Shown: positions 34,691 through 47,288 of the stretch, in pieces
Layout: every line of letters begins with the position of its first letter
Position numbering within the stretch: position 1 is the stretch's first letter
Origin: Irpex lacteus
Lineage: Eukaryota; Basidiomycota; Agaricomycetes; Polyporales; Irpicaceae
DNA: 64,000 nucleotides
Assembly: GCA_001986395.2 (NCBI GenBank)
Contig: MQVO02000025.1
Coordinates: 186,001 to 250,000, forward strand
Reading direction: 5' to 3'
Program-made: the position numbers and the translations under genes
The notes under the pieces: generated by a model
Told to the model about the DNA's origin: nothing
Database searches by the model: none
What the model saw: the letters and a program-made list of their open reading frames with translations, nothing else

Positions 34691-37600
34691 CACTTATTCG
34701 GACTTATCTCCACAAGCATTATTTAGTCCTGATTGTGCTCGACTGTCATGTAAACACGACCCATGGCTTTGAGCAACCCATGTATCTATGACACCCCGAG
34801 AGTTATTGAGTTACCTCGTCATTTCGTCCCTTGACTCTTGTCTCCCCATGGTTAGGGACCGTATCACTGGTTCTACTCTCAGACATGGGGATCCAGATTC
34901 CACGATATAACTACCGTCAGGGTCACCCCGCGCGGGGCACAAGTCATGCGGAACTACGTCGCTGACTCTTCGGTGGGCTCCACAACAGAAGATCCCGCGT
35001 TAGTATGCTTCAACAACAATCAGAACTCTCTATGTTCTAGAGGTTGTTACGCTCTCAGACCTTCGCACCATAAAACGTCAGTGTCCTAGTCGATCATCAG
35101 TACGTCCGAGAGCGACGACGCTCAGAAATTGACTATTAAGGTGATAATCGATGATGGTGGAGCAATCATCCTGCTTACCAAGTGTGCCCTGTCTCTCCTT
35201 GTACGTGCTTTATTCGGGGACTCGGTTTTAATACTAGGTAGCCCGTCTACCCAAAAGCTGCAATCGGCTGCAAACGTCGGAGGTTATATCATGTACACTT
35301 ATGTACTTGGGAAGCCCGAAGTGAGTGATCTGCTATCTATCATATTACTCGTTGATCAACTCACAATACTTGAATAGGCAGATCAATATCTTCCAGACTG
35401 GGGTGTTACCAGTGAATAACTAATTTGTGCGTTGTGGAAGCATCACCAGTTGTATCAAGACACCACTGACAGAGCTGCTGAAATGGTTGATCGGCGGTAT
35501 GGGGTTGAGCGGAAAGCTTTTGACGTGCATAGAGTGAGCTTCATACCCCGGAATCCCTCGATGACAGTGATGTGGGCATCCTACCTTAAAATGGACTCAC
35601 TAAAAGAAGCAACTTACCTAATCCGGCGCTTCCCAAAATGGCAAATACAGCAGTTGAAGGTTAAGAGAGAAGCAGCACCAGACCGCTGCCGTGCCCTCTG
35701 CTATCACATCCACTAACGAGTTGCTTCTCTGAATTCCAGGATTATCACGCTACTAGCTGCGCTATAACAAGACTCTGGCCTGGTATTGTCATGATGTACG
35801 TGCAACAACGTTTGGAAATGGCTTCAAAGGCTGCAACACTTTAAGTCGAAGGCCCCTGAGCGCGTAGAAAATCAACAAAACATGGAATACAACAACAATC
35901 GTGCAATCCTTAACCACCACCCTCAGAAATAACATTACCAATCCATGGGAAGACGATGTATCCTTGCAGTTTCACTTCACTATACTGACTCCGCCTGGGC
36001 GTAGAACTTCAGGCGTCAAACAGATGCTCACCGCAGGTCATGCTCTTGATCACAAAGCTATCCAGTACCGCGGAGAATGCTAGCAGGACCGGTCAAGGCG
36101 TTCCTCCCGCTGCCTATACGGCCCGGAGGAGAGCTGCTACTTGTTCAAAAGCGGGATTGTGTCACGCTCTAAAACTTCAAGCGAAGACCATGCGCACTCC
36201 AAGCACAAACTAGGTTCGTACCACACTTGTGGTCCCCTCGAAGAATTACCGAATCCCGCAAGGTCTGATTCTGATATTTCTGCACATAGAATAATCACGC
36301 TCGACGACAAATTCATGGGAACTCGTTATATGGGCTGTATACAGCCATACAGCATGAATGGATGCGCTCTGCTATACGGCCTGTGCTCCGTGCCTGTTGG
36401 GGCATAACCTGGCACTGTGGTACAAAGTAGTGAGGCGCGCTCCAATGCACCTCTTTAGTGTTGTTGCAACCCACGCTATCCGCTACGTGGGAATAGGTAT
36501 TACAGAAGAAGATGGAGAAGCCTCGCTCGCTTTGCGCCGATCTTTCTGTGCTATCAATAGGTGGACCTAATCTACGACTTTATGGGTGCGCCATCTTTAC
36601 TATGCTCCTGGCGCAGTCGTATTCCATGTCGTATCTACTATTGCTATCGCTCCACTGGCCAGTGATAAAAGCGATTGTTTCCTTCGCGTAGAGGAAAGTG
36701 GATTGCTCGACTTAGACGTGAGTGGCTCCGATAGTCTCCAAGGTTGACTCCTGCCACAGCTGCATGTTTTTCAAAGCCAAAATTGAAACTGAAGTAGCTT
36801 ATTTGATGTCTCCAATATCTACTCATAGAGCTCTGCCCCTCACAATACACATGGCACAGTCAGGTCAGCCTGCACTGGCATCCGGAGATGTTGTGGCAGG
36901 CTGACTCGGACGCCATACCTCGTAGTATGGGTTTTTCCTCTCATTGAGGAGTGCCGATATCCAGTAGACTACTGGTAACGGACCACCAGCTCTGCCCATG
37001 GAGATTAGCTTGGACACATATCAGCAGTGTCACACACAGAGTCCGCGAGTATCTTAATGGTTCGACTGCCACAGCGGTGGACGGCGGTAAACAGGTCGTC
37101 TATAAGCATGGCATCACTCCGTTTCGGTGACAGTTCACAGTCTCTTCAGGTTATCTGAGGCGCAGCAGATGATAGAGTCATCTGCCAATAGTACAGCCGA
37201 ATCCAACCGTTAATGCGATCAAACTATGGATTTCATTGTTTAGCACCCCCAGTTTACATCTCCTAGCTTTCTACCATTAAATATGCGTTTATCAGGCTAG
37301 CATGGAAGATGAAGAGAGGACCTTCGTAAAGATCATGGCAAGAAACACTGATTAAAGACTCACTGAAGCCAGGAGGCAATATGTCTGTCGTGACATACTG
37401 GCGTCAGTAGCATATTGAACTCTATCAAGAGCGTGGATACCTGCACGAACCCCTCTTAATCATCCAGTTATCATCTGTCGTAAGTAACAAAACTCTTTTT
37501 GATGGCATACGAACGCGAGGAAATAAGCTAACTCCTCCGGCATATGAAATCAAAGCAATGATATAGACTATCCGTCAGCGTGTAGTCACAATGTCCATTT

Positions 37601-38122
37601 ATGGCTCATCCTCTGCAAACGTGTTTCTGCAAACCCCCAGCCTACTTGAGGAGGTGCAGGATTTGTACTGTGTCGACCTTTACTCCATTCGGTTTGACGT
37701 TTCTGCTTCAGGACCCGTACACATCTGTGATAGCTCAGTCCTATCAGCGTCGAGGAGCCACGACAGGTCGGCGGCTGAGATATGGCAGCAGCCTGCGCAG
37801 CTGATGCTCAGGAATGCAGCCAACCACATGCCGTCCAAGAAATGCCCAGAGAAGTCGTCTTGACCCACCAAATCGTCCCGCTGGCATCATCGGAAGGTAT
37901 CGAAGGCTGGCCTATCAGAGATAGCCAAAGTATATTTGTCACCCACTTCCCTAGAGCCCAAATAAAGCAGTCAATGACGAGCATTACGGCTGTAAGTAAG
38001 AGCAGCCATTGAATTCCTCCTGCCTCACGTTCATGTAGGCTGGCAAAGACGGTTGGTCATTGGTTGAGGTGACGCGCCAACTAACGCCAAGGCTCGGGGA
38101 TAATAACCAAAAAGCACTGTTT
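34691..38122. other. 3.4-kb stretch without recognisable genes
   Basis: Short plus-strand frames (35129-35377, 35432-35716, 36141-36407, 37591-37863) have no recognisable motif and no convincing splice links. The 35129 frame is hydrophobic in parts. Nothing else is supported. Confidence 0.45.
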
Positions 38123-41100
38123 TCATTCAAAGTCGTTCCACCTTATACTTCTGTCATATAGATGTTTTCGACCGCCATTCGATATATCTGCCAAGTGACG
38201 CATCGTCGGCCGCCCATGAGGGCAATTCCAAGGCTGGTCCATGGTTCCCATGTGTCGAACGACCTGAGAAAAACGAGCTGTCAACGGACGGGACGCATGG
38301 GAACGAGCAGAGCACTTACAGACGTCATCTGCTTATGCTGCAGGGGCATTCCCACCATTATGCTCTTCCGACACGCACGCATAGCGAACATGGACCGTGC
38401 CTTTGAGCAGCGGACCACTTGACCTCGGGGGCTATCCCGTAGTAAATGAAGCAATTCTTCTAAATCTACCAGGCCGAGTCAGTATCTGAGCAGCCACTCG
38501 TTCCAAGGAACTCGCATGTCCTGACCTCTCATATCGAACACCGTCGTCTTACTCACGGGCTGCGCAACGAGGTGGAGGCGATGCCCTCCTCCGCCAGGCC
38601 GAGAATCACCATCATCATCGATTTCAATTTCAAACCCGTTACGACGGAGAACGTCAATATTCTCGATCGCTACCAGTTCGTCAGCAGCAGTCAACTCGAG
38701 GGGTTTGGGCCTAATTCGGAGGTTAGCCAACCGCTACTTGTAGAGCAACAGACCAGAAACCCTCACCGGAATAGCGACTGAGACTCAATCCTCGTCGTCT
38801 GCTGCAGTTGCTCAAAATTATACTTCTCATCTGCCGCATGTTGATCGATGATAAACAGATCGTCTCGGGTGCTCTCCGCCTGAGCCTGAGAGCCGTCCGC
38901 AAGGGGGTACTGACGTCGGCGGGCGATTATGAAACCGAGGTTAAATTGGCCTATCACGTCCATCGTTGCAAAATCAGCTTTGTTAATCACCCTCGACAGA
39001 GTTTCGCTCGCGGCGGCGTCATCGTCTTCGGTGGCGTTCGTAGTATTGACGCGGTCGACCAATTTATCATTGCCATTAGCGGCCGAAGGAGTTGAGGCAG
39101 CAGCGTGAATACGACGATTTGCCCATCGGTGCATCAAAGCATCCTCGTCGTAATGCACAACAGACGTTTCCAATGGTGCAGTCCTCACGTATTCCGGAGA
39201 GACCTCGCCGTTGGTATCATCCTGAGAAGATATCTCCATTATCTCGTCTTCTGCATTTGCGCCTGTCTCGGGGGAAGCCTCGACGTTCGTGTGCCTGCCA
39301 GTGTCATCACGCCGAGAGCTTGTCATTCGAGACGACACAGACACCTCGGATTCGACATCGAAAGATGTCTCCATAACGATATCTGAGCCTTCGTCGCGTG
39401 TGGCGGGCGTGTTCTTTTTTGACGACTCAGGTGGAGCATTCGAAGCCGTGGGTTCGTCCGCATCATCACCATCATCCTCGTCGTCCTGTTCCTCACGAGT
39501 AACCTTATCGCCGCTAGTACCCGAGTTAATCTCGTCGGCATCATCCCTCGAACCTGAGGCACCACCGCCGCCGGTAACTTGACTCCCCGACATAGCAAAC
39601 CCAGCCATCCGCAGCTTGAAGCTTGAGTTCGTTGAATCAAGCTTGTTCGCTTGCTCAGACTCAGACGTCCTCAATCGCTTCCGTGGGCGAGTGTCACCGT
39701 GAGTGTGACTACTCGATGAGGACGCTGTGGAGCGGCTGCTGGGGCTAAGATGCCAGAACTCGCCCGACTTGTTGAACACGAGTTGCTTGCCGACCCTGCC
39801 GTATGGTTGACTAGCACGAGGCGGTTCGATTTGCTGAATGGCAATTTCTGGGACTTTTCGAGCGCGGCGTTGGGTGGCGAGAGGTACAGGAGAGGATGAT
39901 GACTCTGCCTCCGGAGGTGTATTGTCCTTGGGCTCATCAACACGGTCTGCCTCATCGTCAACATCTATAGGGGTATCGTCCTGGTCTTGCAACTCTTCTC
40001 TTGCACCCCTAGGCGCCTTGCCCTTAGGTTTGCCCTTGGGTGTAGTAATTGGCTCGGCCGCCCCATCCAGCATCTCGACCTCCTCAACCTCCGGCTCCGG
40101 TTCCGGTTCCGGAACCAACAGCACAGGCTCCCCAAACCCATCCTCCTTCTCCTTTCCCTTAACATTCTTCTTGCCGGTCTCCTTCTGCTCGACACTCTTT
40201 TTATCGCTCTCCTTCACAGCTCGTGGTTCTTCGACTTCGTCCTCGCTACTCTCCGGCTGGAAGAGAGGCGTACGCTTGGCAGTGACAGTAGTGTTCGCAG
40301 CCTTGGATGGTAGGGACTTCGGAGCCCCGCTACCGACGGCGTCCTTGGGAGAAACTTGAGAAGGCCCGCCAGCAGCAGCGACGTTATACGTCGATCGCTC
40401 AGATGCGAACTTATCTTCCAGCGCAGCCTGGTTATTTCAGTCAGTCAGGCGATATATCACTAAGAATACGAATATTTCGAATGATAGAGACGGACCTTCA
40501 ATGCCTGGACGAGGTTATCCTCGCTGTGGATCAGGATTGTACGTTTGTCAGGGCTGACGTTCACGTCGATACATCCTGTGTATACCGATTAGATAAGAGT
40601 CGTAGTATGAGATGAGAGAATGCTGCGAGATACCTTTGGGGAGGATGAAGTCGGCGATCACCATAGGCGACTGCGTAGCATTGAACGTCTTATACACTTC
40701 GTTGAACGCTTTCGGAACCTGAAATGAGAACAAAACGTCGTGAATACGAAGGTAGAGTGAGGAACGAGGCGTAATATGTACCTTGGATGGGTTACACGGC
40801 CTACCATTTATGTAGTAGAACTGCCTATCCGAGCCATTCCGCCCGCAGTTCAACGCAAACTTGGAGATCAGTCCTCGTACGGTGATAGTGTTCTTCCGTC
40901 TACAAGTCAGAATAAGTATAAATAACTTCTTGAATAACGGGCGCCGCGTAGTTACCCTTCTGAAGGTAAGATGCCCTGCCGGCGCAGGATAGCCTTCTCC
41001 GTCTCAACGTCGAACGAAAGGTCAAGCTCGACTAGGTTCTCGAGGGTCTTGGGACCCCATAGCGCTGAGACTGATGAGCGTACGGACGAGGAGCCATCTG

Positions 41101-42020
41101 TGCGTAGTTGTACTGATTTCTTTCTGTCGTGAATTCAGCTTCAGCGTCACGACGTCGCAGAGCGAATATGAGTATGTGGATATGTACGTACCCGCCCTTG
41201 GGTTGATGAGTACACGTGAGTCGTACCCCTCCGTTCTCCTGCGCACAAGGTACCAGGGCATACGCGTTCAGCAAGTTCAAAGCCTTGCCAAACTCCCGCT
41301 TCGCGTTGCGCTCGAGCTCCTTCCGCCGTACCGGAAGCGGCTTGAATATCTCTGATATCGTCACCGTAGTTCCTCTCTGGTTGAGAGTCCACAACGTGTT
41401 AGAGATGTACGGCTAATTTAGGAGCGATGTGAAGCAAATACCTGCCTGGCGACCTTGCCACTACGACTCTTCACCTTACCCAATCTATCGAGCTCCAACA
41501 CGGTACCCATTGGCGCGTCTTTCTCAGTAGCGGTGGTGACGGTGACGGAGGAGCATAGCGCGCATAATGATGATAGCGCCTCACCGCGGAAGCCGAATGT
41601 AGAGACACCCTCGAGAGCTTCGAACGAGTCGAGCTTGGATGTGTGGTGTTTCAGACCTGCGAATATAGAGCCATTTGCGTAAGAGTAGGTTTATGAGGTG
41701 TGATATGTAGTACTTACCCACGGAATCGTAGTCCGCAGCAGCTATCCCACAGCCATTGTCTACCACCTCGATAAACTCAAGGCCGTGCTCTTTGAATCGC
41801 ACCTCTACCACAATCGAACTAAGCATTACAACCTCATCATCCCGCAAGTAACACACAACATACCAATATTCGTAGCCCCAGCATCCAAGCTATTCTCCAC
41901 GAGTTCCTTGACCGCAGTCTGCAAGTCTACGACGACCTGACCGGAAGAGATGCGGTGCACGGAGAGGGCGTCGAGTGCGATTATCGAGTTTGCATGTTTC
42001 TTACTTGGTTCACTTTCCAT
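38123..42020 (-). CDS. PMS1: DNA mismatch repair protein PMS1 (MutL homologue)
   Basis: A many-exon gene on the minus strand runs from the ATG at 42020 ([17 protein letters not shown]) to the TGA at 38125-38123. The GHKL ATPase motifs are [22 protein letters not shown] and [12 protein letters not shown]. The transducer domain includes [30 protein letters not shown] and [17 protein letters not shown] long acidic, low-complexity linker of about 350 residues follows. The C-terminal endonuclease domain starts at [16 protein letters not shown], has the metal-site motif [12 protein letters not shown] (DQHA-x2-E-x4-E), and ends with [17 protein letters not shown] and [11 protein letters not shown]. 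These identify the Pms1/PMS2 type, the nicking subunit that pairs with Mlh1 in post-replication repair, in the nucleus. The product looks intact. Not every exon edge was set. Confidence 0.93.
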
Positions 42021-42426
42021 ATACGTGGATGTCCAGTGGTCCTCGTGGTCGTTGATCACTGTCAACACGAAAGAAGGTCGTGACCCACATGTGCCACGCG
42101 CTCACGCTAATGAGTTGTGACTCTCAGTCACAGAGCATGTGACCGTGACATTTGGTGTTACCATCTTGAAGTCGAAGCGCTGGCTTTCAACCGCGTTCTC
42201 AACGACCATCGACTTGGAGTGACAAACCCAGGACAATTCCAGCTGCAGCAATATTAATCGAGTTCCTCTATGATAAGGGCTACTGTACATTTGCTATTTG
42301 ATAGATCCAAATTTGCTACGACGGGTACGCATGATTAAATGATACAAATTACTGATGAAAATGCCCATGTCCACTCGACAGCACAGGGAAGAGAAATCAG
42401 GCCAATTCGAAGACGACGCAAGCAAT
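42021..42426. other. PMS1 upstream region
   Basis: About 400 bases between the end of the hydrophilic repeat gene and PMS1, both on the minus strand. It presumably holds the PMS1 promoter. No motif stands out. Confidence 0.5.
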
Positions 42427-44475
42427 TTACTGAGCGGTAGTCGCCTCGCCCGCCTTGATCTTCTGGCCCTCCTCGACCTTATCATGGCCCTTCTTGCCTT
42501 CGACCTTGCCGAGCAAGATCTTCGCCTCGCCCTTCATCTTCGTCATGAAGCCGACCTTCTTGGCCTTCTCGGTGTCGTCTGTGGCAGAGCCGGTACCTAA
42601 AGAAAAGGTAACATCAATACCAGATACGAATGAAGAATCGGTTGAGGGACTAACCCTCAGCATGCGAAGCTTGTTTGCTGTCTGCGTGCTTGGCGCCGGT
42701 CAATGGCTTCTCTTGCTCCTTCTCACCGGCAGCCTCGCGGGCTTGCTCTTTGTGCTCCTTGGAGTAGTCCGCCTCAGCTGGATGGAGGTCAGCGGGGTGG
42801 TAGTCGGTTTCGTACGTGTCACCCTGAAGGTCAAAGAGTACGTTAGTAATGCAGCTCATTCGGTTCACAGTCATTAAAGAAGGAAGGAAGCGTATGAACC
42901 TCAGGCAGATCGATACCCTCTCCACGACGATAGCTCTCGCCGCCAAGATCCTTACCACCCCACCGAGTGCCCTTTGTTGCAAGAACATGCTGGCGCGGCT
43001 GGAGATTGGCGTGGAGTAGATCTGCCTGTTTTTCCTCATGCTCATCCTTCATCGGCCCATGATGAGTACGCCAATGCAGGATACACTCGGAACATTGCAA
43101 ACGAAAGCATGGAAATAGTCGCTCACCTTGTTGGGGATACCACTGCTGATCTTCTTCTCATTGTCCTTCGCATGCTCGTCCTTCGCGAACTTCTCTCCTA
43201 CAGCGGCACCGACGGCTGCAGCACCAGTCTTACCCTCCCCCTTCTTCTCCTGCTTCGTGATGGGCTGCTGTGTCTGTGCTTGAGAGCTGCGAATACCCTC
43301 CTGGCGAGCGGCCTCAGCGATATGTGCGGTCTCACCGACCTTGGAGGGCGTCGATTGCGAAAAGTTGGTCCCAGTCTCCCGCGAGGGACGCTCGTCGGGA
43401 AGGACAGCCACACCTGACTCGTCCTTGAGACCTGGAAGAGCTCCGACGCCACCAAACACACCGTGTGTAGAGTCGTCCTGAGATGGAAGGGTAGCCGCAC
43501 CAAAGGTCTTCGAATGAGTGCCTACGGACGCAGACGTTGCGCCAGTGATACCACGGCCTTTCTCATCTGGAAGACGAGCGACACCGGGCTCGTTGATGGA
43601 TCCCGGCAGGGCACCGACACCAGATGAGTGATCACCTGGCTTGGCACCGTCGAGTTCACGAGAGGGGACAGAGGAGGCGCCGATAGCAGTTGTGTGTCCA
43701 CCGTGGGTGACGCGGTCCTTAGCATCGTACGCGGTGTTCTGGACCTTCTCGGTGGCCCCCTTTGCAGCCTCGGTCGCTGCAACAGCGGCACCAGCTACAG
43801 TCGCGGGGATCGCAGTGCCTGCGCGCTCGTCGGGGAGCTTCGTGACGCTGCTCTCTGCGAGCGAGCCGGGAAGAGCACCAACTCCGCCTACGTGCTCGCG
43901 AGCGCCAGCACCGGTGAGTTCAGTAGAGGGAAGGGATTTGTCATGGACGATGTCGTTCTCGGAAGCTTTCACAGCTCCTTGAGGGTTTGTCATTCCAGCT
44001 AAATTGACTGTCAGCGATAATGACCTGCTATGACAAAGATAGTGCACGTACGGATATATTCCGACATCTTATCCGTCACAGATTTGGGAAGATACTGGCC
44101 GATCATCTCGGCGGCAGCAGGGACGTACGTCTGAGCAGTCTCGCTCACACTCTGCGCAAAGCTATTAGCCGTCCCAGTAACGGTCTCGGCAATCTCAGAA
44201 CCAACGGGCTTCGCCTCCTGCTTATTGGGGTACGCCCCAGGGAACTCCTGCCCCGGTGTCGACACAACCGATGCTGAGGTCGGCGCGAACGTCGATTCGG
44301 CTACTGTACCGGGACGCATGTTCTTCTCCTCGAAGAGCTGCGCGGTCGTTGGGTTTGTGGTTGCCGCGTTGGCTGTTGCGGAGGGTTGAGGTTGGAGTGC
44401 AGAGGTGGTCTTTACGGCCCACTCGCCTGTGGGAGTGCCGGGGTGGACGTCGAGCTGAGGTGGGATTCCAGACAT
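42427..44475 (-). CDS. Hydrophilic repeat protein, LEA/stress-like
   Basis: Five exons start at the ATG at 44475 (MSGIPPQLDVHPGTPTGEWA). The first three are 44475-44052, 43998-43127 and about 43046-42900, followed by two short ones to the stop at 42427. The product is roughly 600 aa, strongly hydrophilic, rich in Ala, Gly, Thr, Lys and Glu, and without a signal peptide. Three imperfect repeats carry GVGALPGS/L followed by LPDE(R/K). Amphipathic Ala/Thr/Lys stretches (AATEAAKGATEKVQNTAYDA) resemble group 3 LEA segments. The C-terminus has KMKGEAKILLGKVEGKKGHD, which I recall as a common ending of such fungal proteins. A role in desiccation or stress tolerance is inferred from composition and was not shown. 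A TATA box and a possible heat-shock element lie upstream. Confidence 0.75.
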
Positions 44476-44485
44476 GATTTGGGTT

Positions 44486-44493
44486 GAACGTTC
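44486..44493. promoter_or_regulatory. Possible heat-shock element (GAACGTTC)
   Basis: A perfect inverted pair GAA-nn-TTC (GAACGTTC) lies 11 bases upstream of the ATG of the hydrophilic repeat gene. It matches the two-unit heat-shock element core. It is short and inside the leader, so chance is possible. Confidence 0.25.
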
Positions 44494-44595
44494 AAGTCGA
44501 CTTGTCGTAAAACGGATTATGTGGTGCACGTCGTAATCGTAAGTGGTGGTCGTAAAGGGAGAAGTATAGTGAAGTTTACTTCCGCCACCTCCATC

Positions 44596-44603
44596 TTTAT
44601 ATA
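44596..44603 (-). promoter_or_regulatory. TATA box of hydrophilic repeat gene
   Basis: TATATAAA on the minus strand, about 120 bases before the ATG at 44475. Confidence 0.55.
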
Positions 44604-45120
44604 CCTCGTTCTGAGACCAACGTCACAATCTGGAGAAGGAGTGCCACCAACCCACGCTGACGTAGTTTATGGTGGGACGAACCCACAATTGCTGTGCCTC
44701 TTGTGTGACGTCATAGTTGGCCAGCTTACGGGCGCGGAGTCTATTTGCACATGTTTGGATTCAGGTCCCGTCACCTGCCCAAAGAGGCAATGATGCATGC
44801 TCCTTCCATCCGCGTCGACCAAGGTGAGACCGCGATGAAGATCACAGGATGACGCTCAAATGGCACGTCATACAAGGATAAAACTTTCTGCGGGGTTTTT
44901 GTGAGAATTAGAGCCTCAGCGTCTACTCGCGATCAGTTGAACGAGCGGCGAGCCTCAATTCAACCGACAGTGATTCAGTCAAAAATGTCGAATATGCCGA
45001 GACCTAATAGTACATACAACACTGTGTGACTAATTAATCAGTAGCTGTAGTGCTTTTAATGTAACTCAATACTGACCAATAGGTATACGAAGTAAACGAA
45101 ATAATAACACAGCCAAGTTT
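44604..45120. other. Intergenic
   Basis: Upstream of the hydrophilic repeat gene and downstream of the single-pass membrane gene. No gene seen. Confidence 0.5.
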
Positions 45121-46047
45121 TTACAAAGGCTCCTTTACAACGGTCTCCATAATACCAAAGTCCACGACCGGCAGCTCTGGGCCTCTTTTGCTATCGGAAG
45201 AGCTATTTGGAGACGCCGTCTTTTCACGCTCTTGGGAAACGCTGTGTTTTTCATGAGGAACAGGCATAGCGATCAAGACAGTAACTTGTGCGGAATATGG
45301 CTTTTCTTCTCTTGGTTGCGATACATCCTCTTTCTCTCCTGTTAGCACGGGTATGCTACGATTCATGTCCCGGCGAACTGTTACGATGTTAGGCCGAAAC
45401 CAGTCAATGACATTGACTGAAATCGATGATGGGGACGTTAAGGTTCGTGGTGTTGGTGCAGTAGTTGCCTTCGTGTCATGCAAGAGACCCGTGTGCATCG
45501 CTGCCACAGGCTATGACGAATTAGCCGATTGTTAGAGGCGTGGTATGTATACAACACTCACCATTAGTCGTTTCATCCAATACGATCCCTCCACTGAACA
45601 ATCCTCCTCTACTACGTCCTTGACCCACATGTCATGCAGTGTGGGCTGTTCTCCAACTTTCGGTCGTCGTGAGGTTGACGGGATGACCGTACCATTCCTG
45701 ACAGCCTCCTCCATCCTACGCCGGAAACGGCGGCGCATCATGCATGATCGAGCTATTATCCCACCAGTGAGCGCAAACAGTACTACCAACGTCACTGTGG
45801 TGGGTGTCAGTGCCTAACCCCGGGCTACCGCACCTTGCTAAAGAAGTGCTCACCGAGAAAGGTATATACTTTGCGTTATTACGATAATCAGTGGATGTTC
45901 AAGGAGCATCGAACGAGTGTACTCACAGTACAAGGTCGTCTGAGACGTCAGCAGAGACGAGCCGCTGTCCGAACTGGTCGCAGCCGGCTGACCACTGATA
46001 GTAGAGCTCGCTACAGATGATTGTGCTGAGGACATGATACTGGACAT
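45121..46047 (-). CDS. Single-pass membrane protein with Ser-rich ectodomain
   Basis: Three exons: 46047-45927, about 45796-45562, and about 45507-45121. The ATG at 46047 gives MSSIMSSAQSSVASSTISGQ, a short Ser/Thr-rich segment. A membrane helix (LTLVVLFALTGGIIARS) spans the first splice junction, followed by a basic stop-transfer patch (MMRRRFRRRMEEAVRNGT) and a cytoplasmic tail with QPTLHDMWVKDV. The tail ends in a charged, disordered region. Small proteins of this plan (Ser-rich outside, one helix, RRR, then a W-containing tail motif) are common and uncharacterised in Agaricomycetes. No signal peptide is seen, and an unseen upstream exon is possible. Confidence 0.6.
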
Positions 46048-47288
46048 CCTGTCTGCTTCATCCGCAGGAGACAAACCTTGCGACTAGAGGGACTTCGGTG
46101 TAGGGAAGAGTAACATACAACCCGCACCTGTGTCGCCGCAGTCGTAGAAAGCCAGGAGTCCACGACCAAAACACCCGTAATCTCATCCGAACCCTCTTCA
46201 AGCTAGATCTTCCCTCCCGGCACAAGCCCATCTCCTCTGTTCCGGGTGGTACGTGACGTGAGAAGGACCCCACTCACCTACCACTCAGATGTGACGGAAG
46301 CGGAAGCGGAGTCCTGACGCGGCTGCGGAATTCAGAGTTCGTGGAAGTATGATGTACGTTTTGAACTTTCTGGAGGCAGTGTGATTTGTGGGGAATATGA
46401 TAGATCGAGCTGGGCGTAGGCTTTGGCCAGTGAGAATTGAGGCATTTTGGCAGTTCATCATCCGAGACTTGGTAAGTTCTTTGAGGATGTACAGAATATT
46501 GACAGGCCATTGAGTACAATAGTGCAGAGAAGATCGTCGTATGTCGAAAGCTGGAGCATGAACAGTACTTGACAGGAAGAGGTAGACCGAGCGTGAAGCC
46601 TCTTACTCTCAATTGACACCGCGAAGTTGGGAGGGTAAGTCTCTCGAAGAAAAAGCCCTGCACTTACCGTAGACAGAAAGGAGTCATACTGGATAAGCTG
46701 GCACTCCGTAGACATAGAGGTGAGTAGTGTTCGATAGTCTGAAGTGAGTAGTAAGAACAAGACATGCCAAGGCCAAAGTCAGGGTTCAATGTTCAAGGTC
46801 CGATTGAGGTCCGGTGATCTGGCTCGAGCGGACTTCAATTCCTTCTTAAAGTCTGCCATTCGGGCATATACGGCATAAGAGCTGACCTGAATCGGAGTCT
46901 GTATGACTTACTCTCAACTTCGATTGCTCTTCGAAGTCCGTCATGGCCTTACTTACTCATGCAACTCACACTGGCAGGAAGAAAGCCCGGGCCTAAAGTA
47001 AGTGTCATTGAGGTAGAATGCTTGTTATAACAATGAGCTCATGCAATATATCATGTTTATGCTAGTCTCATCGAGTATACATTGGCCCGCGACGGAACAG
47101 TGCGGATTGTCCGTCCGACATGTCGCGTCGAAACTTGAAAGAGTACCCTCCAGGTATGACGATATCATTCTATGCAGTGTCGAACGATTCTGAGTTTGCA
47201 TTCACACGCGACACCAGATATGACTGGTGCTTATCGTCCCTTCAGCAGTACCGTCTCGTCTCTCCAGCACAGTCAAGCGACCTGAAGT
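46048..47288. other. Divergent intergenic region
   Basis: 1.2 kb between the membrane protein (-) and the ferroportin gene (+). Overlapping minus-strand frames at 46274-46760 (for example MSTECQLIQYDSFLSTV) lack recognisable domains. One may be an upstream exon or a small unknown gene. Confidence 0.4.

Noticed and set aside
39838..40359. 173-codon plus-strand Ser-rich frame
   Set aside because: It is antisense to the acidic low-complexity linker of PMS1, where repetitive codons leave several frames open.
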